64,000 nt of DNA from Amphiura filiformis (Eukaryota > Echinodermata > Ophiuroidea > Amphilepidida > Amphiuridae), in NCBI RefSeq assembly GCF_039555335.1, contig NC_092631.1, forward strand, positions 17,169,805 to 17,233,804, given 5' to 3'. Shown here in pieces: positions 44,029 to 57,220 of this stretch. The number at the start of each line of letters is the position of its first letter. Within the stretch, counting starts at the first letter, position 1. Under the pieces are notes generated by a model that made no database searches, had not been told where the DNA came from, and saw nothing but the letters and a program-made list of their open reading frames with translations. The position numbers and the translations under genes are program-made.

Positions 44029-44390
44029 TATTGAAAAAAAAAAAAAATAATCTATTACTTTCAGTAAAATTACCATAACTCGCAAACGCGTTGCTCGATT
44101 GACATGATTTTTTCACTAATTTTAAACAAATAACATTGCGCATTGTTTTGGTTACTTTAATTGTCACTTTTTGTCAAACTAAATATTTTTAGGTATCAAA
44201 ACGCTGTAAAATATGCATTATTTAAGGCATATTTGACACATGATTGCTATTATAAGCGCATTATCTCAAAATTCACTTTTAAAACAATTTAAAACTAATC
44301 AAAATTAAATCATATTGGAAATGTAGAGTACAATCGGTTAAAAATACCTACTGAAATAACAAAAAATCATAAAACAAAACAATTGTTTGA

Positions 44391-44446
<56 letters not shown>

Positions 44447-44528
44447 AAAAAAGAAAAAAAAAAAGAAAAAAGAGAAAGAAAGAAAGAAAGAAAGACAAAA
44501 CGAATAAAACAGAAAGAAAAATAGCATT

Positions 44529-44595
44529 ACATGGATTCGAACTCGCGATCTCGGGGCGAGAAGCAAGGCCAGTAACTATATGCCACCGGGAGACT
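44529..44595 (-). other. tRNA-like module, minus strand (recurs in every spacer)
   Basis: On the minus strand GGTGGCATATAGTTACTGG resembles box A and AGTTCGAATCC (44543-44533) is a perfect box B, about 31 bp apart. Between them CTTCTCGCCCCGAGATC resembles the anticodon region of common tRNA-derived SINE heads. It is followed by a short body and then TTTC repeats, the complement of the (GAAA)n tract. This suggests a SINE with a TTTC-type tail. Loop sizes do not fit a functional tRNA. All eight spacers keep it, with small indels in the CGGGG run. Confidence 0.6.
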
Positions 44596-44820
44596 GATGA
44601 CAATTGCACTCGATTTCAACGTATTTAATCCTATCATTGCAATGCTACTGTATTGTGTTATTGAGCTTCGATCTAATGAATTCATTCATTAAAACTCATG
44701 TTTTGGTCGTATTCAGCATTTATCTAACGTATATTTTGAATATACACGGTCACATTATACATACCTTCCTAACTTTGATATGTTTATTGGTAATTATTCC
44801 TCCATTTAAGCCAAATGAGC

Positions 44821-44885
44821 ACGGTCTACCATAATGTTAAATAAATATATATTAACTTTTAAGTTATATTATTCTGGTAGACCGT
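44821..44885. repeat. 65-bp palindrome between the tRNA-like modules
   Basis: ACGGTCTACC and GGTAGACCGT are perfectly inverted, and an inner ATATTAACTT/AAGTTATAT pair continues the stem. It recurs in all spacers without visible decay of the outer arms. Confidence 0.8.
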
Positions 44886-44940
44886 TATTGCGTCATTAAT
44901 TCTTGTTATCCTTGTTATAAATAAATTCGCATGAATAAGA

Positions 44941-45015
44941 ACAGCTCAACCATGGTGTAGAGGTTTGCTTACTGCCTTGTGATCATGAGGGCTACGGTTC
45001 GAAACTCATTGTCGC
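44941..45015 (+). other. tRNA-like module, plus strand (recurs in every spacer)
   Basis: TGGTGTAGAGGTTTGC resembles box A and CGGTTCGAAACT (44995-45006) box B, about 30 bp apart, with GCCTTGTGATCATGAGGGC between as an anticodon-like arm. Equivalent starts in the other units are near 46772, 48594, 50412, 52241, 54069, 55884 and 57712. It points away from the minus-strand module, about 350 bp apart. Not a functional tRNA by stem fit; probably a second SINE head. Confidence 0.55.
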
Positions 45016-45859
45016 CGATATGTTTCCTTTTAAATCCTGCTCTTTATCTCTTTTTTTTATTTTTGAATACCAATAATAAGCACATTTAAAATGTGTAATT
45101 GTATATAATTGTATATACACTTTTTGGCATGGCACTGTTACGTTGAATTGGCGTGTCTGTCATGGGTAGTTGAAGGCCTATATTAAAGAGTTTAACGTGC
45201 ATTCCGATAATACATAGCATTTGAAATAGGGTAATGAGTTTGAAAGATCAATGATGAGACAAACATCATGATTCTGTTCTATTTATTTCTATATTTTCTT
45301 AATTTCTTATTTGGTTTGCTTTTATTAAGTTTGTAAATTCTTCCAAAGGAGAATTTATATGTCCACTCTATTATAAGCAACCAATGTGTCAAATATTCTT
45401 TGAAAAATGCATGCATTGCAGGGTTTGATATTCAAAAAAATGTTTATTTTAATAAATTTTAAAAAAATTGGCTAATCATGTAATGCATAATGAAATTATC
45501 TTGACATCACTGAAAAAATTATGAAAATCGAGCAACGCGTTCGAGAGTTATGGCGATTTTATTGATTATTAATAGATTATTTTTCGCATCCCTATACAAT
45601 CAAGTGCAAATTTGCTGGGACACTTTCATAGTTCAATGACCCTCCCCGCACCCCTTATTCAATGTTGTATACCAAACGCCTCATTTTTAAATGGCCTATA
45701 TTTTTGCTCCAACATTGGTTGGTGGGGGAGGGAGGGGATTCGAAATAGGTTGAAAACTATACAAATAAAATATCACATGGTGAACTTCATATGACCGGTT
45801 TTATTGAACAGAGGGCGCGAAATATGAACAAGTGTCCCAGGGAAATTTGCACTTTATTG

Positions 45860-47427
45860 TAAAAAAAAAAAAAAAAAATAATCTATTACTTTCAGTAAAA
45901 TTACCATAACTCGCAAACGCGTTGCTCGATTGACATGATTTTTTCACTAATTTTAAACAAATAACATTGCGCATTGTTTTGGTTACTTTAATTGTCACTT
46001 TTTGTCAAACTAAATATTTTTAGGTATCAAAACGCTGTAAAATATGCATTATTTAAGGCATATTTGACACATGATTGCTATTATAAGCGCATTATCTCAA
46101 AATTCACTTTTAAAACAATTTAAAACTAATCAAAATTAAATCATATTGGAAATGTAGAGTACAATCGGTTAAAAATACCTACTGAAATAACAAAAAAAAA
46201 ATCATAAAACAAAACAATTGTTTCTCTTTAGAACATAGAAAAAAAAAAAAAAAAATAAACAACAAAAAGAAAAAAATAAAAAGAAAAAAGAAAGAAAAAA
46301 AAAGAATGAAAGAAAGAAAGAAAGACAAAACGAATAAAACAGAAAGAAAAATAGCATTACATGGATTCGAACTCGCGATCTCGGGGGCGAGAAGCAAGGC
46401 CAGTAACTATATGCCACCGGGAGACTGATGACAATTGCACTCGATTTCAACGTATTTAATCCTATCATTGCAATGCTACTGTATTGTGTTATTGAGCTTC
46501 GATCTAATGAATTCATTCATTAAAACTCATGTTTTGGTCGTATTCAGCATTTATCTAACGTATATTTTGAATATACACGGTCACATTATACATACCTTCC
46601 TAACTTTGATATGTTTATTGGTAATTATTCCTCCATTTAAGCCAAATGAGCACGGTCTACCATAATGTTAAATAAATATATATTAACTTTTAAGTTATAT
46701 TATTCTGGTAGACCGTTATTGCGTCATTAATTCTTGTTATCCTTGTTATAAATAAATTCGCATGAATAAGAACAGCTCAACCATGGTGTAGAGGTTTGCT
46801 TACTGCCTTGTGATCATGAGGGCTACGGTTCGAAACTCATTGTCGCCGATATGTTTCCTTTTAAATCCTGCTCTTTATCTCTTTTTTTATTTTTGAATAC
46901 CAATAATAAGCACATTTAAAATGTGTAATTGTATATAATTGTATATACACTTTTTGGCATGGCACTGTTACGTTGAATTGGCGTGTCTGTCATGGGTAGT
47001 TGAAGGCCTATATTAAAGAGTTTAACGTGCATTCCGATAATACATAGCATTTGAAATAGGGTAATGAGTTTGAAAGATCAATGATGAGACAAACATCATG
47101 ATTCTGTTCTATTTATTTCTATATTTTCTTAATTTCTTATTTGGTTTGCTTTTATTAAGTTTGTAAATTCTTCCAAAGGAGAATTTATATGTCCACTCTA
47201 TTATAAGCAACCAATGTGTCAAATATTCTTTGAAAAATGCATGCATTGCAGGGTTTGATATTCAAAAAAATGTTTATTTTAATAAATTTTAAAAAATTGG
47301 CTAATCATGTAATGCATAATGAAATTATCTTGACATCACTGAAAAAAGTATGAAAATCGAGCAACGCGTTCGAGAGTTATGGCGATTTTATTGATTATTA
47401 ATAGATTATTTTTGCGCAGCCCCTATA
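45860..47427 (+). repeat. Array spacer 2 (variant microsatellite)
   Basis: Differs from all others: the regular (GAAA)n is replaced at 46222-46312 by CTCTTTAGAACATAG plus A-rich irregular sequence. The preceding TIR module 2 has TTTATTG instead of TTGATTG at its end. Confidence 0.9.
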
Positions 47428-47686
47428 CAATCAAGTGCGAATTTGCGGGGACACTTTCATAGTTCAATGACCCTCCCACACCCCTTATTCAATGTTGTAT
47501 ACCAAACGCCTCATTTTTTAAATGGCCTATATTTTTGCTCCAACATTGGTTGGTGGGGAGGAGGATTCGAAATAGGTTGAAAACTATACAAATAAAATAT
47601 CACATGGTGAACTTCATATGACCGGTTTTATTGAACAGAGGGCGCGAAATATGAACAAGTGTCCCAGGGAAATTTGCACTTGATTG

Positions 47687-48048
47687 TATAAAAAAAAAAA
47701 AAAAATAATCTATTACTTTCAGTAAAATTACCATAACTCGCAAACGCGTTGCTCGATTGACATGATTTTTTCACTAATTTTAAACAAATAACATTGCGCA
47801 TTGTTTTGGTTACTTTAATTGTCACTTTTTGTCAAACTAAATATTTTTAGGTATCAAAACGCTGTAAAATATGCATTATTTAAGGCATATTTGACACATG
47901 ATTGCTATTATAAGCGCATTATCTCAAAATTCACTTTTAAAACAATTTAAAACTAATCAAAATTAAATCATATTGGAAATGTAGAGTACAATCGGTTAAA
48001 AATACCTACTGAAATAACAAAAAATCATAAAACAAAACAATTGTTTGA

Positions 48049-48100
<52 letters not shown>

Positions 48101-49246
48101 AAAAAAAAGAAAAAAGAAAGAAAAAGAATGAAAGAAAGAAAGAAAGACAAAACGAATAAAACAGAAAGAAAAATAGCATTACATGGATTCGAACTCGCGA
48201 TCTCGGGGGCGAGAAGCAAGGCCAGTAACTATATGCCACCGGGAGACTGATGACAATTGCACTCGATTTCAACGTATTTAATCCTATCATTGCAATGCTA
48301 CTGTATTGTGTTATTGAGCTTCGATCTAATGAATTCATTCATTAAAACTCATGTTTTGGTCGTATTCAGCATTTATCTAACGTATATTTTGAATATACAC
48401 GGTCACATTATACATACCTTCCTAACTTTGATATGTTTATTGGTAATTATTCCTCCATTTAAGCCAAATGAGCACGGTCTACCATAATGTTAAATAAATA
48501 TATATTAACTTTTAAGTTATATTATTCTGGTAGACCGTTATTGCGTCATTAATTCTTGTTATCCTTGTTATAAATAAATTCGCATGAATAAGAACAGCTC
48601 AACCATGGTGTAGAGGTTTGCTTACTGCCTTGTGATCATGAGGGCTACGGTTCGAAACTCATTGTCGCCGATATGTTTCCTTTTAAATCCTGCTCTTTAT
48701 CTCTTTTTTTATTTTTGAATACCAATAATAAGCACATTTAAAATGTGTAATTGTATATAATTGTATATACACTTTTTGGCATGGCACTGTTACGTTGAAT
48801 TGGCGTGTCTGTCATGGGTAGTTGAAGGCCTATATTAAAGAGTTTAACGTGCATTCCGATAATACATAGCATTTGAAATAGGGTAATGAGTTTGAAAGAT
48901 CAATGATGAGACAAACATCATGATTCTGTTCTATTTATTTCTATATTTTCTTAATTTCTTATTTGGTTTGCTTTTATTAAGTTTGTAAATTCTTCCAAAG
49001 GAGAATTTATATGTCCACTCTATTATAAGCAACCAATGTGTCAAATATTCTTTGAAAAATGCATGCATTGCAGGGTTTGATATTCAAAAAATGTTTATTT
49101 TAATAAATTTTAAAAAATTGGCTAATCATGTAATGCATAATGAAATTATCTTGACATCACTGAAAAATTATGAAAATCGAGCAACGCGTTCGAGAGTTAT
49201 GGCGATTTTATTGATTATTAATAGATTATTTTTCGCATCCCCTATA
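47687..49246 (+). repeat. Array spacer 3
   Basis: A-run junction (TATAAAA type) at its start; (GAAA)n at about 48046-48100. TIR module 3 before it has CAAGTGCGAATTTGCGGGG, a small variant. Confidence 0.9.
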
Positions 49247-49505
49247 CAATCAAGTGCAAATTTGCTGGGACACTTTCATAGTTCAATGACCTCCCCGCAC
49301 CCCTTATTCAATGTTGTATACCAAACGCCTCATTTTTTAAATGGCCTATATTTTTGCTCCAACATTGGTTGGTGGGGAGGAGGGATTCGAAATAGGTTGA
49401 AAACTATACAAATAAAATATCACATGGTGAACTTCATATGACCGGTTTTATTGAACAGAGGGCGCGAAATATGAACAAGTGTCCCAGGAAATTTGCACTT
49501 GATTG

Positions 49506-49867
49506 TATTGAAGAAGACAAAAATAATCTATTACTTTCAGTAAAATTACCATAACTCGCAAACGCGTTGCTCGATTGACATGATTTTTTCACTAATTTTA
49601 AACAAATAACATTGCGCATTGTTTTGGTTACTTTAATTGTCACTTTTTGTCAAACTAAATATTTTTAGGTATCAAAACGCTGTAAAATATGCATTATTTA
49701 AGGCATATTTGACACATGATTGCTATTATAAGCGCATTATCTCAAAATTCACTTTTAAAACAATTTAAAACTAAACAAAATTAAATCATATTGGAAATGT
49801 AGAGTACAATCGGTTAAAAATACCTACTGAAATAAAAAAAAAATCATAAAACAAAACAATTGTTTGA

Positions 49868-49919
<52 letters not shown>

Positions 49920-51068
49920 AAAAAAAAAAAAAAAGAAAAAAAAAGAATGAAAGAAAGAAAGAAAGACAAAACGAATAAAACAGAAAGAAAAATAGCATTA
50001 CATGGATTCGAACTCGCGATCTCGGGGCGAGAAGCAAGGCCAGTAACTATATGCCACCGGGAGACTGATGACAATTGCACTCGATTTCAGCGTATTTAAT
50101 CCTATCATTGCAATGCTACTGTATTGTGTTATTGAGCTTCGATCTAATGAATTCATTCATTAAAACTCATGTTTTGGTCGTATTCAGCATTTATCTAACG
50201 TATATTTTGAATATACACGGTCACATTATACATACCTTCCTAACTTTGATATGTTTATTGGTAATTATTCCTCCATTTAAGCCAAATGAGCACGGTCTAC
50301 CATAATGTTAAATAAATATATATTAACTTTTAAGTTATATTATTCTGGTAGACCGTTATTGCGTCATTAATTCTTGTTATCCTTGTTATAAATAAATTCG
50401 CATGAATAAGAACAGCTCAACCATGGTGTAGAGGTTTGCTTACTGCCTTGTGATCATGAGGGCTACGGTTCGAAACTCATTGTCGCCGATATGTTTCCTT
50501 TTAAATCCTGCTCTTTATCTCTTTTTTTTATTTTTGAATACCAATAATAAGCACATTTAAAATGTGTAATTGTATATAATTGTATATACACTTTTTGGCA
50601 TGGCACTGTTACGTTGAATTGGCGTGTCTGTCATGGGTAGTTGAAGGCCTATATTAAAGAGTTTAACGTGCATTCCGATAATACATAGCATTTGAAATAG
50701 GGTAATGAGTTTGAAAGATCAATGATGAGACAAACATCATGATTCTGTTCTATTTATTTCTATATTTTCTTAATTTCTTATTTGGTTTGCTTTTATTAAG
50801 TTTGTAAATTCTTCCAAAGGAGAATTTATATGTCCACTCTATTATAAGCAACCAATGTGTCAAATATTCTTTGAAAAATGCATGCATTGCAGGGTTTGAT
50901 ATTCAAAAAAATGTTTATTTTAATAAATTTTAAAAAATTGGCTAATCATGTAATGCATAATGAAATTATCTTGACATCACTGAAAAATTATGAAAATCGA
51001 GCAACGCGTTCGAGAGTTATGGCGATTTTATTGATTATTAATAGATTATTTTTTCGCATTTTCCTATA
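49506..51068 (+). repeat. Array spacer 4
   Basis: Junction variant TATTGAAGAAGACAAAAATA replaces the A-run. (GAAA)n near 49866-49920. Confidence 0.9.
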
Positions 51069-51329
51069 CAATCAAGTGCAAATTTGCTGGGACACTTTCA
51101 TAGTTCAATGACCCTCCCCGCACCCCTTATTCAATGTTGTATACCAAACGCCTCATTTTTTAAATGGCCTATATTTTTGCTCCAACATTGGTTGGTGGGG
51201 AGGGAGGATTCGAAATAGGTTGAAAACTATACAAATAAAATATCACATGGTGAACTTCATATGACCGGTTTTATTGAACAGAGGGCGCGAAATATGAACA
51301 AGTGGCCCAGGGAAATTTGCACTTGATTG

Positions 51330-51688
51330 TATTGAAGAAGACAAAAATAATCTATTACTTTCAGTAAAATTACCATAACTCGCAAACGCGTTGCTCGATT
51401 GACATGATTTTTCACTAATTTTAAACAAATAACATTGCGCATTGTTTTGGTTACTTTAATTGTCACTTTTGTCAAACTAAATATTTTTAGGTATCAAAAC
51501 GCTGTAAAATATGCATTATTTAAGGCATATTTGACACATGATTGCTATTATAAGCGCATTATCTCAAAATTCACTTTTAAAACAATTTAAAACTAATCAA
51601 AATTAAATCATATTGGAAATGTAGAGTACAATCGGTTAAAAATACCTACTGAAATAACAAAAAATCATAAAACAAAACAATTGTTTGA

Positions 51689-51744
<56 letters not shown>

Positions 51745-52897
51745 AAAAAAAAAAAAAAGAAAGAAAAAAGAATGAAAGAAAGAAAGAAAGAAAGACAAAA
51801 CGAATAAAACAGAAAGAAAAATAGCATTACATGGATTCGAACTCGCGATCTCGGGGCGAGAAGCAAGGCCAGTAACTATATGCCACCGGGAGACTGATGA
51901 CAATTGCACTCGATTTCAACGTATTTAATCCTATCATTGCAATGCTACTGTATTGTGTTATTGAGCTTCGATCTAATGAATTCATTCATTAAAACTCATG
52001 TTTTGGTCGTATTCAGCATTTATCTAACGTATATTTTGAATATACACGGTCACATTATACATACCTTCCTAACTTTGATATGTTTATTGGTAATTATTCC
52101 TCCATTTAAGCCAAATGAGCACGGTCTACCATAATGTTAAATAAATATATATTAACTTTTAAGTTATATTATTCTGGTAGACCGTTATTGCGTCATTAAT
52201 TCTTGTTATCCTTGTTATAAATAAATTCGCATGAATAAGAACAGCTCAACCATGGTGTAGAGGTTTGCTTACTGCCTTGTGATCATGAGGGCTACGGTTC
52301 GAAACTCATTGTCGCCGATATGTTTCCTTTTAAATCCTGCTCTTTATCTCTTTTTTTATTTTTGAATACCAATAATAAGCACATTTAAAATGTGTAATTG
52401 TATATAATTGTATATACACTTTTTGGCATGGCACTGTTACGTTGAATTGGCGTGTCTGTCATGGGTAGTTGAAGGCCTATATTAAAGAGTTTAACGTGCA
52501 TTCCGATAATACATAGCATTTGAAATAGGGTAATGAGTTTGAAAGATCAATGATGAGACAAACATCATGATTCTGTTCTATTTATTTCTATATTTTCTTA
52601 ATTTCTTATTTGGTTTGCTTTTATTAAGTTTGTAAATTCTTCCAAAGGAGAATTTATATGTCCACTCTATTATAAGCAACCAATGTGTCAAATATTCTTT
52701 GAAAAATGCATGCATTGCAGGGTTTGATATTCAAAAAAATGTTTATTTTAATAAATTTTTAAAAAATTGGCTAATCATGTAATGCATAATGAAATTATCT
52801 TGACATCACTGAAAAATTATGAAAATCGAGCAACGCGTTCGAGAGTTATGGCGATTTTATTGATTATTAATAGATTATTTTTTTCGCATTTCCTATA
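51330..52897 (+). repeat. Array spacer 5
   Basis: GAAGAAGAC junction variant; a 1-bp deletion in the GTCACTTTTGTC run is shared with spacers 6 and 7. The preceding module 5 has AAGTGGCCCAG for AAGTGTCCCAG. Confidence 0.9.
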
Positions 52898-53160
52898 CAA
52901 TCAAGTGCAAATTTGCTGGGACACTTTCATAGTTCAATGACCCTCCCCGCACCCCTTATTCAATGTTGTATACCAAACGCCTCATTTTTTAAATGGCCTA
53001 TATTTTTGCTCCAACATTGGTTGGTGGGGGAGGGAGGGGATTCGAAATAGGTTGAAAACTATACAAATAAAATATCACATGGTGAACTTCATATGACCGG
53101 TTTTATTGAACAGAGGGCGCGAAATATGAACAAGTGTCCCAGGAAATTTGCACTTGATTG

Positions 53161-53521
53161 TATTGAAGAAGACAAAAATAATCTATTACTTTCAGTAAAA
53201 TTACCATAACTCGCAAACGCGTTGCTCGATTGACATGATTTTTCACTAATAATTAAACAAATAACATTGCGCATTGTTTTGGTTACTTTAATTGTCACTT
53301 TTGTCAAACTAAATATTTTTAGGTATCAAAACGCTGTAAAATATGCATTATTTAAGGCATATTTGACACATGATTGCTATTATAAGCGCATTATCTCAAA
53401 ATTCACTTTTAAAACAATTTAAAACTAATCAAAATTAAATCATATTGGAAATGTAGAGTACAATCGGTTAAAAATACCTACTGAAATAACAAAAAAATCA
53501 TAAAACAAAACAATTGTTTGA

Positions 53522-53577
<56 letters not shown>

Positions 53578-54722
53578 AAAAAAAAAAAAAAAAAGAAAAA
53601 AGAATGAAAGAAAGAAAGAAAGACAAACGAATAAAACAGAAAGAAAAATAGCATTACATGGATTCGAACTCGCGATCTCGGGAGCGAGAAGCAAGGCCAG
53701 TAACTATATGCCACCGGGAGACTGATGACAATTGCACTCGATTTCAACGTATTTAATCCTATCATTGCAATGCTACTGTATTGTGTTATTGAGCTTCGAT
53801 CTAATGAATTCATTCATTAAAACTCATGTTTTGGTCGTATTCAGCATTTATCTAACGTATATTTTGAATATACACGGTCACATTATACATACCTTCCTAA
53901 CTTTGATATGTTTATTGGTAATTATTCCTCCATTTAAGCCAAATGAGCACGGTCTACCATAATGTTAAATAAATATATATTAACTTTTAAGTTATATTAT
54001 TCTGGTAGACCGTTATTGCGTCATTAATTCTTGTTATCCTTGTTATAAATAAATTCGCATGAATAAGAACAGCTCAACCATGGTGTAGAGGTTTGCTTAC
54101 TGCCTTGTGATCATGAGGGCTACGGTTCGAAACTCATTGTCGCCGATATGTTTCCTTTTAAATCCTGCTCTTTATCTCTTTTTTTATTTTTTGAATACCA
54201 ATAATAAGCACATTTAAAATTTGTAATTGTATATAATTGTATATACACTTTTGGCATGGCACTGTTACGTTGAATTGGCGTGTCTGTCATGGGTAGTTGA
54301 AGGCCTATATTAAAGAGTTTAACGTGCATTCCGATAATACATAGCATTTGAAATAGGGTAATGAGTTTGAAAGATCAATGATGAGACAAACATCATGATT
54401 CTGTTCTATTTATTTCTATATTTTCTTAATTTCTTATTTGGTTTGCTTTTATTAAGTTTGTAAATTCTTCCAAAGGAGAATTTATATGTCCACTCTATTA
54501 TAAGCAACCAATGTGTCAAATATTCTTTGAAAAATGCATGCATTGCAGGGTTTGATATTCAAAAAAATGTTTATTTTAATAAATTTTAAAAAAATTGGCT
54601 AATCATGTAATGCATAATGAAATTATCTTGACATCACTGAAAAATTATGAAAATCGAGCAACGCGTTCGAGAGTTATGGCGATTTTATTGATTATTAATA
54701 GATTATTTTTCGCATCCCTATA
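53161..54722 (+). repeat. Array spacer 6
   Basis: GAAGAAGAC junction. CACTAATAATTAAAC in place of CACTAATTTTAAAC is private to this unit, as is CGGGAGCGAG in the tRNA-like arm. Confidence 0.9.
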
Positions 54723-54982
54723 CAATCAAGTGCAAATTTGCTGGGACACTTTCATAGTTCAATGACCTCCCCGCACCCCTTATTCAATGTTGTATACCAA
54801 ACGCCTCATTTTTTAAATGGCCTATATTTTTGCTCCAACATTGGTTGGTGGGGAGGAGGGATTCGAAATAGGTTGAAAACTATACAAATAAAATATCACA
54901 TAGTGAACTTCATATGACCTATTTTATTGAACAGAGGCCGCGAAATATGAACAAGTGTCCCAGGGAAATTTGCACTTGATTG

Positions 54983-55340
54983 TATTGAAGAAGACAAAAA
55001 TAATCTATTACTTTCAGTAAAATTACCATAACTCGCAAACGCGTTGCTCGATTGACATGATTTTTCACTAATTTTAAACAAATAACATTGCGCATTGTTT
55101 TGGTTACTTTAATTGTCACTTTTGTCAAACTAAATATTTTTAGGTATCAAAACGCTGTAAAATATGCATTATTTAAGGCATATTTGACACATGATTGCTA
55201 TTATAAGCGCATTATCTCAAAATTCACTTTTAAAACAATTTAAAACTAATCAAAATTAAATCATATTGGAAATGTAGAGTACAATCGGTTAAAAATACCT
55301 ACTGAAATAACAAAAATCATAAAACAAAACAATTGTTTGA

Positions 55341-55392
<52 letters not shown>

Positions 55393-56538
55393 AAAAAAAA
55401 AAAAAAGAAAGAAAAAGAATGAAAGAAAGAAAGAAAGACAAAACGAATAAAACAGAAAGAAAAATAGCATTACATGGATTCGAACTCGCGATCTCGGGGC
55501 GAGAAGCAAGGCCAGTAACTATATGCCACCGGGAGACTGATGACAATTGCACTCGATTTCAGCGTATTTAATCCTATCATTGCAATGCTACTGTATTGTG
55601 TTATTGAGCTTCGATCTAATGAATTCATTCATTAAAACTCATGTTTTGGTCGTATTCAGCATTTATCTAACGTATATTTTGAATATACACGGTCACATTA
55701 TACATACCGTCCTAACTTTAATATGTTTATTGGTAATTATTCCTCCATTTAAGCCAAATGAGCACGGTCTACCATAATGTTAAATAAATATATATTAACT
55801 TTTAAGTTATATTATTCTGGTAGACCGTTATTGCGTCATTAATTCTTGTTATCCTTGTTATAAATAAATTCGCATGAATAAGAACAGCTCAACCATGGTG
55901 TAGAGGTTTGCTTACTGCCTTGTGATCATGAGGGCTACGGTTCGAAACTCATTGTCGCCGATATGTTTCCTTTTAAATCCTGCTCTTTATCTCTTTTTTT
56001 TTATTTTTGAATACCAATAATAAGCACATTTAAAATGTGTAATTGTATATAATTGTATATACACTTTTTGGCATGGCACTGTTACGTTGAATTGGCGTGT
56101 CTGTCATGGGTAGTTGAAGGCCTATATTAAAGAGTTTAACGTGCATTCCGATAATACATAGCATTTGAAATAGGGTAATGAGTTTGAAAGATCAATGATG
56201 AGACAAACATCATGATTCTGTTCTATTTATTTCTATATTTTCTTAATTTCTTATTTGGTTTGCTTTTATTAAGTTTGTAAATTCTTCCAAAGGAGAATTT
56301 ATATGTCCACTCTATTATAAGCAACCAATGTGTCAAATATTCTTTGAAAAATGCATGCATTGCAGGGTTTGATATTCAAAAAATGTTTATTTTAATAAAT
56401 TTTAAAAAATTGGCTAATCATGTAATGCATAATGAAATTATCTTGACATCACTGAAAAATTATGAAAATCGAGCAACGCGTTCGAGAGTTATGGCGATTT
56501 TATTGATTATTAATAGATTATTTTTCGCATCCCCTATA
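54983..56538 (+). repeat. Array spacer 7
   Basis: GAAGAAGAC junction; shortest spacer. The preceding module 7 has ATGACCTATTTTATTG and GAGGCCGCG private changes. Confidence 0.9.
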
Positions 56539-56802
56539 CAATCAAGTGCAAATTTGCTGGGACACTTTCATAGTTCAATGACCCTCCCCGCACCCCTTAT
56601 TCAATGTTGTATACCAAACGCCTCATTTTTTAAATGGCCTATATTTTTTTTTTTTTTTTTGTTTGGTGGGGGAGGGAGGGATTCGAAATAGGTTGAAAAC
56701 TATACAAATAAAATATCACATGGTGAACTTCATATGACCGGTTTTATTGAACAGAGGGCGCGAAATATGAACAAGTGTCCCAGGGAAATTTGCACTTGAT
56801 TG

Positions 56803-57164
56803 TATTGAAAAAAAAAAAAAATAATCTATTACTTTCAGTAAAATTACCATAACTCGCAAACGCGTTGCTCGATTGACATGATTTTTTCACTAATTTTAAA
56901 CAAATAACATTGCGCATTGTTTTGGTTACTTTAATTGTCACTTTTTGTCAAACTAAATATTTTTAGGTATCAAAACGCTGTAAAATATGCATTATTTAAG
57001 GCATATTTGACACATGATTGCTATTATAAGCGCATTATCTCAAAATTCACTTTTAAAACAATTTAAAACTAATCAAAATTAAATCATATTGGAAATGTAG
57101 AGTACAATCGGTTAAAAATACCTACTGAAATAACAAAAAATCATAAAACAAAACAATTGTTTGA

Positions 57165-57220
<56 letters not shown>

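Larger units (their letters stand above)
44029..45596 (+). repeat. Array spacer 1
   Basis: Starts TATTG plus an A-run. Contains a long (GAAA)n at 44389-44487, the two tRNA-like modules, the palindrome and the inverted terminal arms. Confidence 0.9.

Noticed and set aside
44604..44834. 76-codon frame conserved in all eight array units
   Set aside because: Begins at TTG rather than ATG, has no domain, and its conservation is that of the whole unit; neighbouring non-coding parts are equally conserved.
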